Positions 17,436 through 25,489 of a stretch of DNA of 64,000 bases are shown here, in pieces. The notes beneath the pieces were generated by a model that did no database searches, had not been told where the DNA came from, and saw only the letters and a program-made list of their open reading frames with translations. The stretch lies in assembly GCF_004331435.1 (NCBI RefSeq), contig NZ_SJKA01000003.1:372001-436000 (forward strand). The letters are read 5' to 3'. Position numbers and translations under genes: made by a program. Numbering within the stretch: the first letter of the stretch is position 1; the number at the start of each line of letters is the position of its first letter. Source of the stretch: Kribbella sindirgiensis. Lineage in GTDB: Bacteria > Actinomycetota > Actinomycetes > Propionibacteriales > Kribbellaceae.

Positions 17436-18461
17436 TCAGAATCCGCAGTTCACCAGGACGGGCTCGTTGATGAGGGTGATGTCGAAGGACTGCTGGACCT
17501 GGGTGCGGACGTGGGTGGCCAGGGTGAGGAGTTCCTTGGCGGTGGCTTGGCCCCGGTTGGTGAGGGCCAGGGTGTGTTTGGTGGAGACGGCGGCGTTGCC
17601 GATGGTGAAGCCCTTGGAGACGCCGGCGTGTTCGATGAGCCAGGCGGCGCTGGTTTTGACGCGGCCGTCGGGCTGCGGCCACTGGGGCGCGCCGGCGGGG
17701 ACCTCGGCGGGGGTGTCGAGGATGGGGTTGGTGAAGAAGGAGCCCGCGCTCCAGGTGTCGTGGTCGGCGGGGTCCAGCACCATGCCCTTGCCGCGGCGCA
17801 GGCCGAGGACGGCTTCGCGGACCTCGGTCATCGGCGCGCGCGATCCCGGCTCGACGTCGAGTACGCGGGCCAGTTCGGCGTACCCGACCGGCGCCGACAG
17901 ATCGCCCAACGTCAACTGGAAGGCGACCTCGAGTACGACGTACCGCGACGGGTCGGCCTTGAAGCGCGAATTGCGGTAGCTGAACCCGCAGCCGGCCGCG
18001 AAGATCGTCTCGACCTTGCCGGCGACCCGGTCCCAGACCCGGACGGACGCGACCGTTTCCGCGACCTCGTGACCGTACGCCCCGACGTTCTGCACCGGCG
18101 TCGACCCGGCGAGCCCGGGGATACCGGACATCGACTCGAGCCCGCTCCACTCCTCCGCGATCGCGCGCCGGACGACGCCGTCCCAGTCCTCCCCGGCCGC
18201 GATGTGCACCATCGCCCCGGCGCAGGCGGACGCGTCGACGCGGATCCCGGACGTCGAGACCTTCACCACGGTCCCGCGGAAACCGTCGTCCCCGATCACG
18301 ACATTGCTGCCGCCCGACAGCAGCAGCACCGGTTCCCCGGCCGCGTCGGCGTCCCGGACCGCCGTGATCAGGTCGTCCTCGGTACCGACCTCGACGAACT
18401 TGTCGGCCGTACCACCGATCCGCAGCGTGGTGTAGTCGGCCAGCGACACGTGCGTACTCAC
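17436..18461 (-). CDS. murB: UDP-N-acetylenolpyruvoylglucosamine reductase
   Basis: The 341-residue cytoplasmic FAD enzyme reduces UDP-GlcNAc-enolpyruvate to UDP-MurNAc in peptidoglycan synthesis. FAD-binding motifs TTLRIGGTADKFVE, LLLSGGSNVVIGDDGF and SGIPGLAGSTPVQNVGAYG are present. FSYRNSRFK, the Ser in SAGSFFTNPI and the C-terminal glutamate in INEPVLV complete the active site. The GTG start overlaps the hadB-like stop. Linkage to the MaoC genes and rpmG is conserved in actinobacteria. Confidence 0.95.
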   Translation of the reverse strand: MSTHVSLADYTTLRIGGTADKFVEVGTEDDLITAVRDADAAGEPVLLLSGGSNVVIGDDGFRGTVVKVSTSGIRVDASACAGAMVHIAAGEDWDGVVRRAIAEEWSGLESMSGIPGLAGSTPVQNVGAYGHEVAETVASVRVWDRVAGKVETIFAAGCGFSYRNSRFKADPSRYVVLEVAFQLTLGDLSAPVGYAELARVLDVEPGSRAPMTEVREAVLGLRRGKGMVLDPADHDTWSAGSFFTNPILDTPAEVPAGAPQWPQPDGRVKTSAAWLIEHAGVSKGFTIGNAAVSTKHTLALTNRGQATAKELLTLATHVRTQVQQSFDITLINEPVLVNCGF

Positions 18462-18859
18462 CGGACCCGCACGACCGCCCTGGCCCGGCCGAGCACCTTC
18501 TCCTCGCCGGCAACCGCGGTGATGTCGATCTCCGCGAGGCCGTCCGCCACCTTGTCGACCTTTGCGGAGAACGTCACATTCGCGCCCTTGTCGTCGTCCG
18601 GTACGACGACCGGCTTGGTGAACCGTACGCCGTACTCGACGAGGTCGGCCGGGTCGTCGAGCCAGTCCGTGACGACGCGCACCGCGGACGCCATCGTGAG
18701 CATCCCGTGCGCGATCACACCCGGCAGACCGAGCGCCGCGGCCATCCGGTCGCTCCAGTGGATCGGGTTGAAGTCCCCGCTGGCCCCGGCGTACCGGACC
18801 AGGTCCTCGCGCCGCAGCGTGACGGTCAGCGGCGGAAGCTCCGTACCTACCTCCATCAT
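18458..18859 (-). CDS. hadB: MaoC-like (R)-hydratase, HadB-like
   Basis: The 133-residue hot-dog-fold protein has the hydratase motif ASGDFNPIHWSD with catalytic Asp and His, and GVIAHGMLTM. In mycobacteria the HadA-HadB pair dehydrates 3-hydroxyacyl-ACP; in non-mycolate actinobacteria its exact job is less clear. It overlaps hadA (ATGA) upstream and murB (GTGA) downstream, so the three form one unit. Confidence 0.85.
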   Translation of the reverse strand: MMEVGTELPPLTVTLRREDLVRYAGASGDFNPIHWSDRMAAALGLPGVIAHGMLTMASAVRVVTDWLDDPADLVEYGVRFTKPVVVPDDDKGANVTFSAKVDKVADGLAEIDITAVAGEEKVLGRARAVVRVR

Positions 18860-19278
18860 GCGTCCGCCCGGTTGTGCGAGAGGGTCGACGTCGCGGTGGC
18901 GATCGGTTCGCCGTCGGCGGTGGTCAGGGTGGTCTCGTACATGATCACCTCGACGGGACCGGCCTTGCGCACGGTGGTGATGGTGGCGGTCGCGGAGATG
19001 GTGTCACCGGCCTTGATCGGGCGCGTGTAGCTGAACTTCTGCGCGCCGTGCACGATCCGGTCCAGCCGCAGGCCGAGTTCCTCGTCGTTCAGCAGCTCCT
19101 CGAGCGCGCGGCTGCCGACCATGAACGCGAACGTCGGCGGCGCGATCGCGTCATCGCCCCGGTACGCCGGGTTACGGTCGCCGATCGCGTCGGCGAACTC
19201 CCGGATCTTCTCCCGGCCGACCTGATAGGACTCGGCGGCCGCGTAACTCCGGCCGACCATCGTGGCGTCGATCGTCAT
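18856..19278 (-). CDS. hadA: FAS1-type/MaoC-like dehydratase subunit, HadA-like
   Basis: The 140-residue protein has a hot-dog fold with GRSYAAAESYQVGREKIREF at the N-terminus, the typical start of actinobacterial HadA homologues, then GDRNPAYRG and APPTFAFMVG. It should pair with the HadB-like protein. The ATG at 19278 is chosen because the sequence then matches the family N-terminus. TAGGGT stands 8 nt upstream on the minus strand, so the message may be nearly leaderless. Confidence 0.85.
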   Translation of the reverse strand: MTIDATMVGRSYAAAESYQVGREKIREFADAIGDRNPAYRGDDAIAPPTFAFMVGSRALEELLNDEELGLRLDRIVHGAQKFSYTRPIKAGDTISATATITTVRKAGPVEVIMYETTLTTADGEPIATATSTLSHNRADA

Positions 19279-19292
19279 ATCCGCTAACCCTA

Positions 19293-19307
19293 CTGGCAGA
19301 CTGCCAG
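19293..19307. promoter_or_regulatory. 15-bp palindrome upstream of hadA
   Basis: CTGGCAG A CTGCCAG is a perfect palindrome around one base, just upstream of the hadA -10-like box. The heptamer CTGGCAG or its complement occurs twice more in the next 80 bp (19315 and 19374). This suggests several binding sites for one regulator. Confidence 0.5.
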
Positions 19308-19389
19308 AGCGTGCCTGGCAGTCCCACGCCGTAGCGAGCAGGTGCCCGCCGAGTGCCGCGCAGTAGGCGTGGGGCTGCCAGGTACGCTC
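19307..19389 (+). repeat. Long inverted repeat in the hadA / FhuF-like spacer
   Basis: Two 24-nt arms (19307-19330 and 19366-19389) are complementary at 22 positions around a 35-nt loop. The two exceptions would be G-U pairs if the plus strand is transcribed but A-C mismatches on the minus strand. This points to a structured 5' leader before the FhuF-like gene (start 19436). Confidence 0.6.
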
Positions 19390-19435
19390 TTCCCCGGGTT
19401 TCCGCCGCCCATGATTCCGACGGAGAAGGTGGAAC

Positions 19436-20182
19436 GTGACGGCAGTGGCCGCGCTGGCGAAGTACGCGCCTCGGTACCGGCTGGAGATCGGCGAGCCGGA
19501 GGGCTCCGAGTGGTTGCGGGTGGACCGGATCCTGGAGCCCGGCAGTCCTGAGCTCACCGAGCTGCTGAAGCGCGACGACGAGGCCAGTTGTCACCGTACG
19601 GCGCATGCGAACGCGCTCAGCATGATGTCGTTCTACGCCGGCCGCGCGCCCGCGACCGCGCTCCTGCTCTGGGCGCTGGAGGGCCGCGTCCTCGACATCC
19701 GCCCGCAGAACCTGTGGGTCCGGCCGCACGACGGCCACGGAATCGCGGCGGTCGCGGTCCGTTCCGCGGATTTCCTGCCCGGTGGGCTGAAAACGCTGTA
19801 CGACGTCGTACTGCGGAAACACCTGCTGCCACTTACCGAGGAGCTGCACCGGCGAACCCGGGCCGGGTTGCGGCAGGTGTACGGCGGTGTCGCGGCCGGA
19901 GTCGCGATGGGATTCTGCGCCGCGACGCGCGAGGGCGTCACGGTGGAGCCGGCGTACCTGCTCGAGCGGTGGCGGACCTTCGTCGCGAAGGCGCCGGGCG
20001 GCCTCGCGCGGCTCGGCGAAGTGGAAGTGGCGGCCGGCAAGCTCGTCTACCTGCGGAACACGTGCTGTCTGTATTACACGAGCGACGTCGGCAACGGGAC
20101 CCTCTGCGGTTCCTGCTGCCTGACTCCCCGTGACGAGCGTCTCACGGCGTACGAGGGCGGCCGCCCGATTCTGACCGTCTGA
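19436..20182 (+). CDS. FhuF-like ferric iron reductase / (2Fe-2S) protein
   Basis: The 248-residue protein ends with a cysteine cluster RNTCCLYY..TLCGSCCLTP (C210, C211, C224, C227). This resembles the 2Fe-2S site of FhuF-type siderophore-iron reductases, though spacing between the pairs is 12 rather than the usual 10. The N-terminal 200 residues are helical and match that family only loosely. There is no signal peptide. The start is GTG with AAGGTGG upstream. A long hairpin precedes it and a strong terminator follows. Confidence 0.65.
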   Translation: MTAVAALAKYAPRYRLEIGEPEGSEWLRVDRILEPGSPELTELLKRDDEASCHRTAHANALSMMSFYAGRAPATALLLWALEGRVLDIRPQNLWVRPHDGHGIAAVAVRSADFLPGGLKTLYDVVLRKHLLPLTEELHRRTRAGLRQVYGGVAAGVAMGFCAATREGVTVEPAYLLERWRTFVAKAPGGLARLGEVEVAAGKLVYLRNTCCLYYTSDVGNGTLCGSCCLTPRDERLTAYEGGRPILTV

Positions 20183-20193
20183 GGGAACAAGCA

Positions 20194-20225
20194 AAGGGCC
20201 GCTTCGGGAGTCCGAAGCGGCCCTT
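20194..20225. terminator. Bidirectional intrinsic terminator
   Basis: A perfect 14-bp stem (AAGGGCCGCTTCGG / CCGAAGCGGCCCTT) with a GAGT loop lies between the convergent FhuF-like gene (stop at 20182) and rpmG (stop at 20241). A short A-run on one side and only a weak T-run on the other are usual for actinobacteria. Confidence 0.85.
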
Positions 20226-20240
20226 GCGAAAGACCTGAGG

Positions 20241-20408
20241 TCAGCGGGTCTCGCGGTGGTCCGTGTGGTCGTTGCACCGGTGGCAGTACTTCTTCAGCTC
20301 AAGACGATCCGGGTCGTTGCGCCGGTTCTTCTTGGTGATGTAGTTCCGCTCCTTGCACACCGTGCACGCCAGCGTGATCTTCGGGCGAATGTCGGTCGAC
20401 TTGGCCAC
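20241..20408 (-). CDS. rpmG: 50S ribosomal protein L33
   Basis: The 55-residue protein has the sequence pattern of L33. It starts [20 protein letters not shown], continues [20 protein letters not shown] and ends with a second CHRC pair. Four cysteines (CxxC ... CxxC) form a zinc ribbon, so this is the zinc-containing C+ form. The start is GTG with AGAGG upstream. It is co-transcribed behind tRNA-Thr and tRNA-Met, as in Streptomyces. Confidence 0.96.
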   Translation of the reverse strand: MAKSTDIRPKITLACTVCKERNYITKKNRRNDPDRLELKKYCHRCNDHTDHRETR

Positions 20409-20471
20409 TGCTACCTCTTCGGGTCATGAGTACGCAACTTGGGTGATCGCACTCTCGAAATACTGAGTCGG

Positions 20472-20545
20472 TAGCGGGGGCGGGAGTCGAACCCGCGACA
20501 CCACGATTATGAGCCGTGTGCTCTAACCACCTGAGCTACCCCGCC
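20472..20545 (-). tRNA. trnM: tRNA-Met (anticodon CAT)
   Basis: The minus strand folds as a 74-nt tRNA. The acceptor is GGCGGGG/CCCCGCT, the D arm GCTC..GAGC, the anticodon loop CTCATAA and the T arm GCGGG TTCGAGT CCCGC. The paired first base and lack of the initiator G-C run point to elongator Met. An Ile-type (lysidine) reading is possible but less likely at this locus. CCA is not fully encoded. Confidence 0.9.
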
Positions 20546-20588
20546 GGGTGAGTTGGGCTCCCACCCGAAGGTGGGATGCCGTTCTCAG

Positions 20589-20661
20589 AGCCCCTTTACG
20601 GAATCGAACCGTAGACCTTCTCCTTACCATGGAGACGCTCTGCCGACTGAGCTAAAGGGGC
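20589..20661 (-). tRNA. trnT: tRNA-Thr (anticodon GGT)
   Basis: The minus strand gives a 73-nt tRNA with acceptor GCCCCTT/AAGGGGC, anticodon loop ATGGTAA and T arm TACGG TTCGATT CCGTA. It is first in the tRNA-Thr, tRNA-Met, rpmG unit. Confidence 0.96.
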
Positions 20662-20674
20662 GGGCCGAGGAGAG

Positions 20675-20704
20675 AGATTACACGGTCCGCCGCCCCGATG
20701 TGAA
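20675..20704 (-). promoter_or_regulatory. Promoter of tRNA-Thr, tRNA-Met, rpmG
   Basis: On the minus strand TTCACA (20704-20699), an 18-bp spacer and TAATCT (20680-20675) lie about 14 nt before the tRNA-Thr 5' end. Confidence 0.6.
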
Positions 20705-20784
20705 ATCGAGCCGGCCGCACCTTGCAGGCCCCTCAGTCCGTCCCGGAAAGCATACCGGTTCCGCGGAGTGCTCCTGACCAATTT

Positions 20785-21726
20785 TCAGTCCAGTACGGCG
20801 TCGTCCTCGGTGAAGTCGGCCGAGGCGTCCGTCGGCGGATGCGCGAGATGCCACCGAACAGACCGGCGGAGCGTTTCCGCCGGATCCACCGGAGCCCAGC
20901 CGAGCACCGTGCGCGCCTTCCACGGGTCCATCAGCAGGTGCTGGTCGATCGCCCCGGTGAGCGACAGGTCCGGCGGCAGCAGGTCGTCCCGTACCCGCAC
21001 CAACTCCGCATCCGAGGCCCCTGCCGCCGCCAGGATCTGCTCGGCGAACAGTCGGTACGGCGCGGTCGACGGCTCCACCACGTTGAAGGCACCGGGGTGG
21101 TCGCCGTCCAGCGCCAAGGACACTGCGGCTGCGACGTCGCCGACGTACACGCGGCTGAAGAGGAACTGCCCGGAACCGACCGGGATCCGCCGCCGCCCCG
21201 CCCGGATCCTCCGGAGCACGAACTCGAAGCGCCGCTGATAGTCGTGCTCGCCGTACACCGCCCCCAACCGCAGGACGGTCGCGCCGGCCGGGAGATACCG
21301 CTCCTCCATCTCCAGGTTCTCGTACTCCGGCCCGTCGACGAACCGGCGCTCGCGCAGCGGCGACTCCTCGGTCAGCGGCAGCGCGTCCGTCGTACGGTCC
21401 GAGTGCAGGCCGTCGTACGCGCGGTAGACGTCGCCGCTGGAGATCGCGACCAGCTTCACGGACGGCCCGACCGCACCGAGGGCCGCGTCGGCGGCCGCCG
21501 CATTCATCCCCGAGATGTCGACGAGCGCCTCGGGATCGAACGGCTTCAGCGCGGCGGCCAGGGCCGTCCCGTCGTGGCGGTCGACATGCGCATGCTCGAC
21601 CGGCACCAGATCCTCCGGCTCGTGGTCGCCGCGGTGCACGACCAGCAGCGTGTGCCCTTCCCGCACCAGCCGCTCGACGACGGCCCGGCCGATGAACCTG
21701 GTTCCACCAAAGATCGCGATCCGCAT
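20785..21726 (-). CDS. NAD-dependent epimerase/dehydratase (extended SDR)
   Basis: The 313-residue protein starts with the Rossmann motif IFGGTRFIGRAVVERL (residues 5-20). VDISGMNAAAADAAL, ISSGDVYRAYD and a C-terminal half typical of sugar-nucleotide epimerases follow. The usual YxxxK appears as EYENLEMEE, so the catalytic lysine is missing and the activity may differ from classical epimerases. It stands alone, upstream of tRNA-Thr, and is divergent from the DUF899 gene. Confidence 0.72.
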   Translation of the reverse strand: MRIAIFGGTRFIGRAVVERLVREGHTLLVVHRGDHEPEDLVPVEHAHVDRHDGTALAAALKPFDPEALVDISGMNAAAADAALGAVGPSVKLVAISSGDVYRAYDGLHSDRTTDALPLTEESPLRERRFVDGPEYENLEMEERYLPAGATVLRLGAVYGEHDYQRRFEFVLRRIRAGRRRIPVGSGQFLFSRVYVGDVAAAVSLALDGDHPGAFNVVEPSTAPYRLFAEQILAAAGASDAELVRVRDDLLPPDLSLTGAIDQHLLMDPWKARTVLGWAPVDPAETLRRSVRWHLAHPPTDASADFTEDDAVLD

Positions 21727-21847
21727 GGACACAGTCCTACGCGCCCTGGCAGCCAGAGCACAGATTCGTCTGCGGCCAGCAGATATCAGATGTCGAGAAC
21801 CCTCGAACGGCTTCGTCCTACTGACAGAACCTATGAGAGGAGCACAG

Positions 21848-22480
21848 ATGTCCGAGACAGCTATGCCGCCTGTGGTGCCGGCCGAGGAGTGGGCTGCGGC
21901 CCGCGCCGAACTGCTGGTCGCCGAGAAGGAGGCCACGCGCACCCTGGACCGGATCGCCGCCCAGCGGCGGCGGCTGCCGATGGTGCGGTTCGGCGAGTAC
22001 ACGTTCGCGGCGGCGGACGGGCCGGTCACGCTGCTGGAGTTGTTCGGTGAGCACCGCCAGCTCGCGCTGTACCAGTTCATGGACGCCGGCCCGGACGCGT
22101 TCTGCCCCGGCTGCACGGGCTTCACCAAGAACGTCGTCAACCTTGCGGGCCTGGCGGGCAACGACGTGGCCTGGGCGACCGTTTCCGACATGCCGATCGA
22201 GCAGATGGCCGGGTACTGGAAGCAAATGGGCTGGGAGCACATCCCGTTCGCGTCCTCGGCGGGTACGACGTTTTCCGCCGACTGTGGCGTCGGCGACGGC
22301 TTCCTGCTGAGCATGTTCCTGCGCGACGGCGACAACGTTTTCCGCACCTACACGACAGGCCAGCGCGGCGTCGACCGCCTGCTGTTCAGTACGAACATCT
22401 CCGACCTCGCCGCCTACGGCCGCCAGCAGGACTGGGAGGACTCCCCAGCAGGCTGGCCGCAGGCACCGACGTACGGCTAG
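21848..22480 (+). CDS. DUF899 family thioredoxin-like protein
   Basis: The 210-residue protein has ALYQFMDAGPDAFCPGCTGFT, the CPGC centre characteristic of DUF899, and FRTYTTGQRGVDRLL near the end. The fold resembles thioredoxin/peroxiredoxin, but function is not established. GAGAGGAGC precedes the ATG. It contains two copies of the CGTTTTCC octamer described in the findings. Confidence 0.8.
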   Translation: MSETAMPPVVPAEEWAAARAELLVAEKEATRTLDRIAAQRRRLPMVRFGEYTFAAADGPVTLLELFGEHRQLALYQFMDAGPDAFCPGCTGFTKNVVNLAGLAGNDVAWATVSDMPIEQMAGYWKQMGWEHIPFASSAGTTFSADCGVGDGFLLSMFLRDGDNVFRTYTTGQRGVDRLLFSTNISDLAAYGRQQDWEDSPAGWPQAPTYG

Positions 22481-22663
22481 GGCGCGTCTGGGCGCGGCGT
22501 CTTATACCGGTCCGGAGGGGCTGCTCGACGCCAATCGGCGGGTGATCCGCGTCACGGTCGGAACGACTTTCTTGCCCAGGCGGTTCACGCCTGAGCATGC
22601 ACCGGACGACAGGACGCCCTCACCGAGCGTGTTCGATTTCGTTGAACTTTCCGCAATCCGTGT

Positions 22664-22693
22664 TTGGGACGTCCGTGACCTGCTCGTTATGGT
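22664..22693 (+). promoter_or_regulatory. Candidate promoter of the M23 peptidase gene
   Basis: TTGGGA (22664-22669), 18 bp and TATGGT (22688-22693) lie in the 268-bp leader region before the start at 22749. No c-di-AMP (ydaO) riboswitch core could be recognised in the leader. Confidence 0.4.
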
Positions 22694-22748
22694 CATTCAG
22701 TCGCCGTGCCCCCTCCACGGCGGTTTCCCCTCCCCTGGAAGGCTTCTC

Positions 22749-23669
22749 GTGCCCACTCATCAAGACGCGCCGGAAACAGATCGGCAGGCGTCCAGGCGCC
22801 CGGCTGCTCCGCGCCGGGTGGCAAAGCACCGCTCCTCCCGCCGCAACGCGAACCGCCGTACCCAGTTGATCGGTCTGACCGCCGCGTTGGCTGCGGCCGC
22901 CGGGACCACGACCGTCGGACTCAGCTCGTCCGCGACCGGTCCGGCCAACGCATCCGGGAGCACCGGCCTGAACCCCTCACAGGCCGACGCTCTGACCGCC
23001 GCCCGCATCGACCGGCGCGACCTCGGGTCCCGGGATGCGTCCCGGATCGACCTGTCGCTCGCGGCGACCCGCAAGGCCGCGGCCGAGACCGCCGCGAAGC
23101 AGCGGGCCGCACGTCTGGCCGCGAACGCGACGCTGACGCAGCGCCGGTCGCTCGCACTGGCCGCGGCGAAGGCAGCAGCCGCGAAGAAGGCCGCGGCGAA
23201 CGCCAAGGCCCTCGCCGCCGCGAAGAAGGAGGCCCTCGCCAAGGCCGCGGCACTCAAGGCGGCCGCAGCCCCGAAGGTCGTGCTGCCGACCACCGGTTAC
23301 CACCTGACCGCCCGCTTCAACCAGGCCGGCGGCCGCTGGGCGCACAACCACACCGGTCTCGACTTCGCGGCCCCGATGGGTACGCCGGTCCGCTCGGTGA
23401 TGGCCGGTGAGGTCATCCAGGCCGACTTCGAAGGCGCCTACGGCCGCCAGGTGAAGGTGCGGCACGCCGACGGCACCGTCACGTCGTACAGCCACATGTC
23501 CGAGTTCGACGTCTCCGTCGGCGACTCGGTCGAGGCCGGCACGATGGTCGGCCGCATCGGCATGACCGGCAACACCACCGGCCCCCACGTCCACTTCGAG
23601 GTCCTCCCCGACGGCGGCTCCCCCATCGACCCCGAACCCTGGCTCCGCAAACACGGCCTCAACCCGTAG
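22749..23669 (+). CDS. M23 family peptidoglycan endopeptidase
   Basis: The 306-residue protein has a basic N-terminus (RRVAKHRSSRRNANRRTQ), one hydrophobic segment (LIGLTAALAAAAGTTTVGL) acting as signal or anchor, an Ala/Lys-rich linker (about 125-180) and a C-terminal lysostaphin-type domain. Zinc ligands are in HNHTGLDFAAP and TTGPHVHFEV. It cuts peptide cross-links of the cell wall. The GTG at 22749 is chosen because GGAAGG precedes it; the ORF is open further upstream to 22542 without a good start. Confidence 0.85.
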   Translation: MPTHQDAPETDRQASRRPAAPRRVAKHRSSRRNANRRTQLIGLTAALAAAAGTTTVGLSSSATGPANASGSTGLNPSQADALTAARIDRRDLGSRDASRIDLSLAATRKAAAETAAKQRAARLAANATLTQRRSLALAAAKAAAAKKAAANAKALAAAKKEALAKAAALKAAAAPKVVLPTTGYHLTARFNQAGGRWAHNHTGLDFAAPMGTPVRSVMAGEVIQADFEGAYGRQVKVRHADGTVTSYSHMSEFDVSVGDSVEAGTMVGRIGMTGNTTGPHVHFEVLPDGGSPIDPEPWLRKHGLNP

Positions 23670-23674
23670 GTCCG

Positions 23675-24184
23675 TCAGAGCATCTTCGCCATGTCGAGGG
23701 CGGCTATGTAGTCGCCCTCGATGAGGAATTCGTTGGGGTGGGTGCCTTCGACGATGTAGCCGTGGCGTTCGTAGAGGCGGCGGGCGGGGGTGTTGGTGCT
23801 GTGGACGTGCAGGCTGATCTTGCGGGCGCCACGGAGGCGGCCTTCGGTGGTTGCGGCGTCCAGGAGTGCGGAGGCGACGCCCAGGCGCCGGGCTTCGTGG
23901 GCGACCGCGAGGCCGTTGATCGTCAGTACGCCGGCGCCCTCGGGGAACGGGTACTTGTCCTGCAGGCGCAGGTACCCGACCACCGCGCCCTTGTGCTCCG
24001 CCACCAGATGCGCCTCGGGCCCGCTGCGGCTGAAGAACGTGTCCTGCAAGGTCTCCTGGTACGACGGGAATCCCGACGACGCGTCCCACGCGCTCCGCTC
24101 GATCGCGAGCAGCGCCTCGTCGTCCTCCTCGACGGCACGCCGTACCGTCACCTGCTGGTCGCCTGAACGGCAGTCGTCACTCAC
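23675..24184 (-). CDS. GNAT family N-acetyltransferase
   Basis: The 169-residue protein has the GNAT acetyl-CoA loop as EARRLGVASALLDAA, preceded by LTINGLAVAHE and followed by ARRLYERHGYIVEG. The substrate is unknown. The GTG at 24184 follows GAGGA and removes a 10-residue extension present in the longest reading. It converges with the M23 gene (5 nt apart). Confidence 0.8.
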   Translation of the reverse strand: MSDDCRSGDQQVTVRRAVEEDDEALLAIERSAWDASSGFPSYQETLQDTFFSRSGPEAHLVAEHKGAVVGYLRLQDKYPFPEGAGVLTINGLAVAHEARRLGVASALLDAATTEGRLRGARKISLHVHSTNTPARRLYERHGYIVEGTHPNEFLIEGDYIAALDMAKML

Positions 24185-24305
24185 CGCACCATCCTCGCCC
24201 GCGGTACGGGCCAACTGCCTGCGGGGTCAGGTTCCGGCGCCGGTATCGAAAACATATCGGAAATCGCAGACGCTGCCGCAACATCGCCTTGGATGAACTG
24301 TCGGC

Positions 24306-24932
24306 ATGCTGATTCATCACCTGAGGCGCGATCGCCGGACCGCCGGACCCGGCCGGCTGGCGATCGTTGCCGCCGTCATCAGTCTCGCGCTGACCTCGTG
24401 TACAGCGGTTTCCGCGCAGGACTCGTCATCCTCGGGCACCGGATCCGAGACGTCGGGCTCGACCAAAGGCTCGACCAAAGGCTCGTCCAAGGGCGGGCCG
24501 CCCGGCGCGGCGGACGGCGTACTGCCGGACCACACCTCGGCGTACAACACCAGTCTGCCCGGGGTCACGAAGCTCGACCCCGCCCTCCGCGAGGCCGTCC
24601 AGAAGGCCGAGACCGCGATGAAGGAGGACGGCATCAGAATGCAGGTCACGACGGGCTGGCGCAGCAAGAAGTACCAGGAAGAGCTGATGGAGAAGGCGAT
24701 CCGCAAGTACGGCAGCAAGAAGAAGGCCAAGGAGTACGTCGCCGACCCGGACGAATCGCACCACGTCACGGGCCACGCCGTCGACATCGGCCCCACCGAC
24801 GCCGACTACTGGCTGATCCGCCACGGCAACCGCTACGGCCTCTGCCAAACCCTCTCCAACGAGATCTGGCACTTCGAACTCGTCACGACCCCGGGCGGAA
24901 CCTGCCCGCCGATGACCGACCCCAAAGGCTAG
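24306..24932 (+). CDS. D-alanyl-D-alanine carboxypeptidase, VanY/M15-type lipoprotein
   Basis: The 208-residue protein has a signal with lipobox (ISLALTSC, Cys 32), a low-complexity Ser/Gly/Thr/Lys spacer with a GSTKGSTKG repeat (about 50-65), and an M15B domain. SHHVTGHAVDIG and EIWHFE hold the zinc ligands and catalytic residue. It trims D-Ala from peptidoglycan stem peptides on the outer membrane face. It converges with the Pat-like acetyltransferase, whose stop overlaps its own by two bases. Confidence 0.85.
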   Translation: MLIHHLRRDRRTAGPGRLAIVAAVISLALTSCTAVSAQDSSSSGTGSETSGSTKGSTKGSSKGGPPGAADGVLPDHTSAYNTSLPGVTKLDPALREAVQKAETAMKEDGIRMQVTTGWRSKKYQEELMEKAIRKYGSKKKAKEYVADPDESHHVTGHAVDIGPTDADYWLIRHGNRYGLCQTLSNEIWHFELVTTPGGTCPPMTDPKG

Positions 24933-25450
24933 TGCGGCTCTTCGGGGGGATCGGGGAGCTTGGCGAGCGGGCGCTGGGACCAGGCGACGTCGTGCCAGGC
25001 GTCGAGTTTCCAGCCGATGTTCCGGTAGGTGCCGATCGGGTCGAAGCCGAGGGATTTGTGCAGGGCTTCGCTGGCGGGGTTGGGGAGCGTGACGCCGGCG
25101 ACGGCGGTGCGATAGCCGCGGGCGGACAGGCGGTCGAACAGGGCGTTGTAGAGCGTTCGGCCGACGCCGGTGCGGTGGTGGCTGGGGGCAACGTAGACGC
25201 TGACCTCGCAGGACCAGCGGTACGCCGGGCGCGGTTTCATCGGGCCGCCGTACGCGTAGCCGACGACCTGACCGTCGTCCTCGAGAACCAGCCAGGCATG
25301 AGTGGACTGCGATTTCGCGATCCGCTCGGCCATCTCGTCGACCGTCGGCGGATCGAGTTCGAACGTGATCGACGTACCGGTGACGTAGGGCGCGTAGATC
25401 GCCGCGCAGGCCGCGGCATCGGCGGCCGCGGCGTCTCTGACCTGAACCAT
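24929..25450 (-). CDS. GNAT acetyltransferase, phosphinothricin acetyltransferase-like
   Basis: The 173-residue protein matches the Pat/Bar group: IYAPYVTGTSITFELDPPT near residues 19-37, VGYAYGGPMKPRPAYRWSCE, YVAPSHHRTGVGRTLY for acetyl-CoA binding, and the C-terminal FDPIGTYRNIGWKLDAWHDV. Members acetylate phosphinothricin, methionine sulfoximine or other small amines. It is divergent from the XRE-cupin regulator, with 39 bp between their starts. TACTAT stands 6 nt before its ATG. Confidence 0.85.
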   Translation of the reverse strand: MVQVRDAAAADAAACAAIYAPYVTGTSITFELDPPTVDEMAERIAKSQSTHAWLVLEDDGQVVGYAYGGPMKPRPAYRWSCEVSVYVAPSHHRTGVGRTLYNALFDRLSARGYRTAVAGVTLPNPASEALHKSLGFDPIGTYRNIGWKLDAWHDVAWSQRPLAKLPDPPEEPH

Positions 25451-25489
25451 GACACGATAGTAGCCACAACTGCCGCTATAGTGGCAAGC
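25451..25489. promoter_or_regulatory. Compact divergent leaderless promoters with palindrome
   Basis: The 39-bp spacer holds TATAGT (25477-25482) 7 nt before the rightward GTG and TACTAT on the other strand 6 nt before the leftward ATG. TGCCGC TATA GTGGCA (25471-25486) is a 16-bp near-palindrome covering the rightward -10 box. It is the likely autoregulatory site of the XRE-cupin protein. Confidence 0.6.

Noticed and set aside
22481..22748. Possible c-di-AMP (ydaO) riboswitch before the M23 peptidase gene
   Set aside because: Such riboswitches precede many actinobacterial cell-wall hydrolase genes, but the conserved core segments could not be found in this leader.
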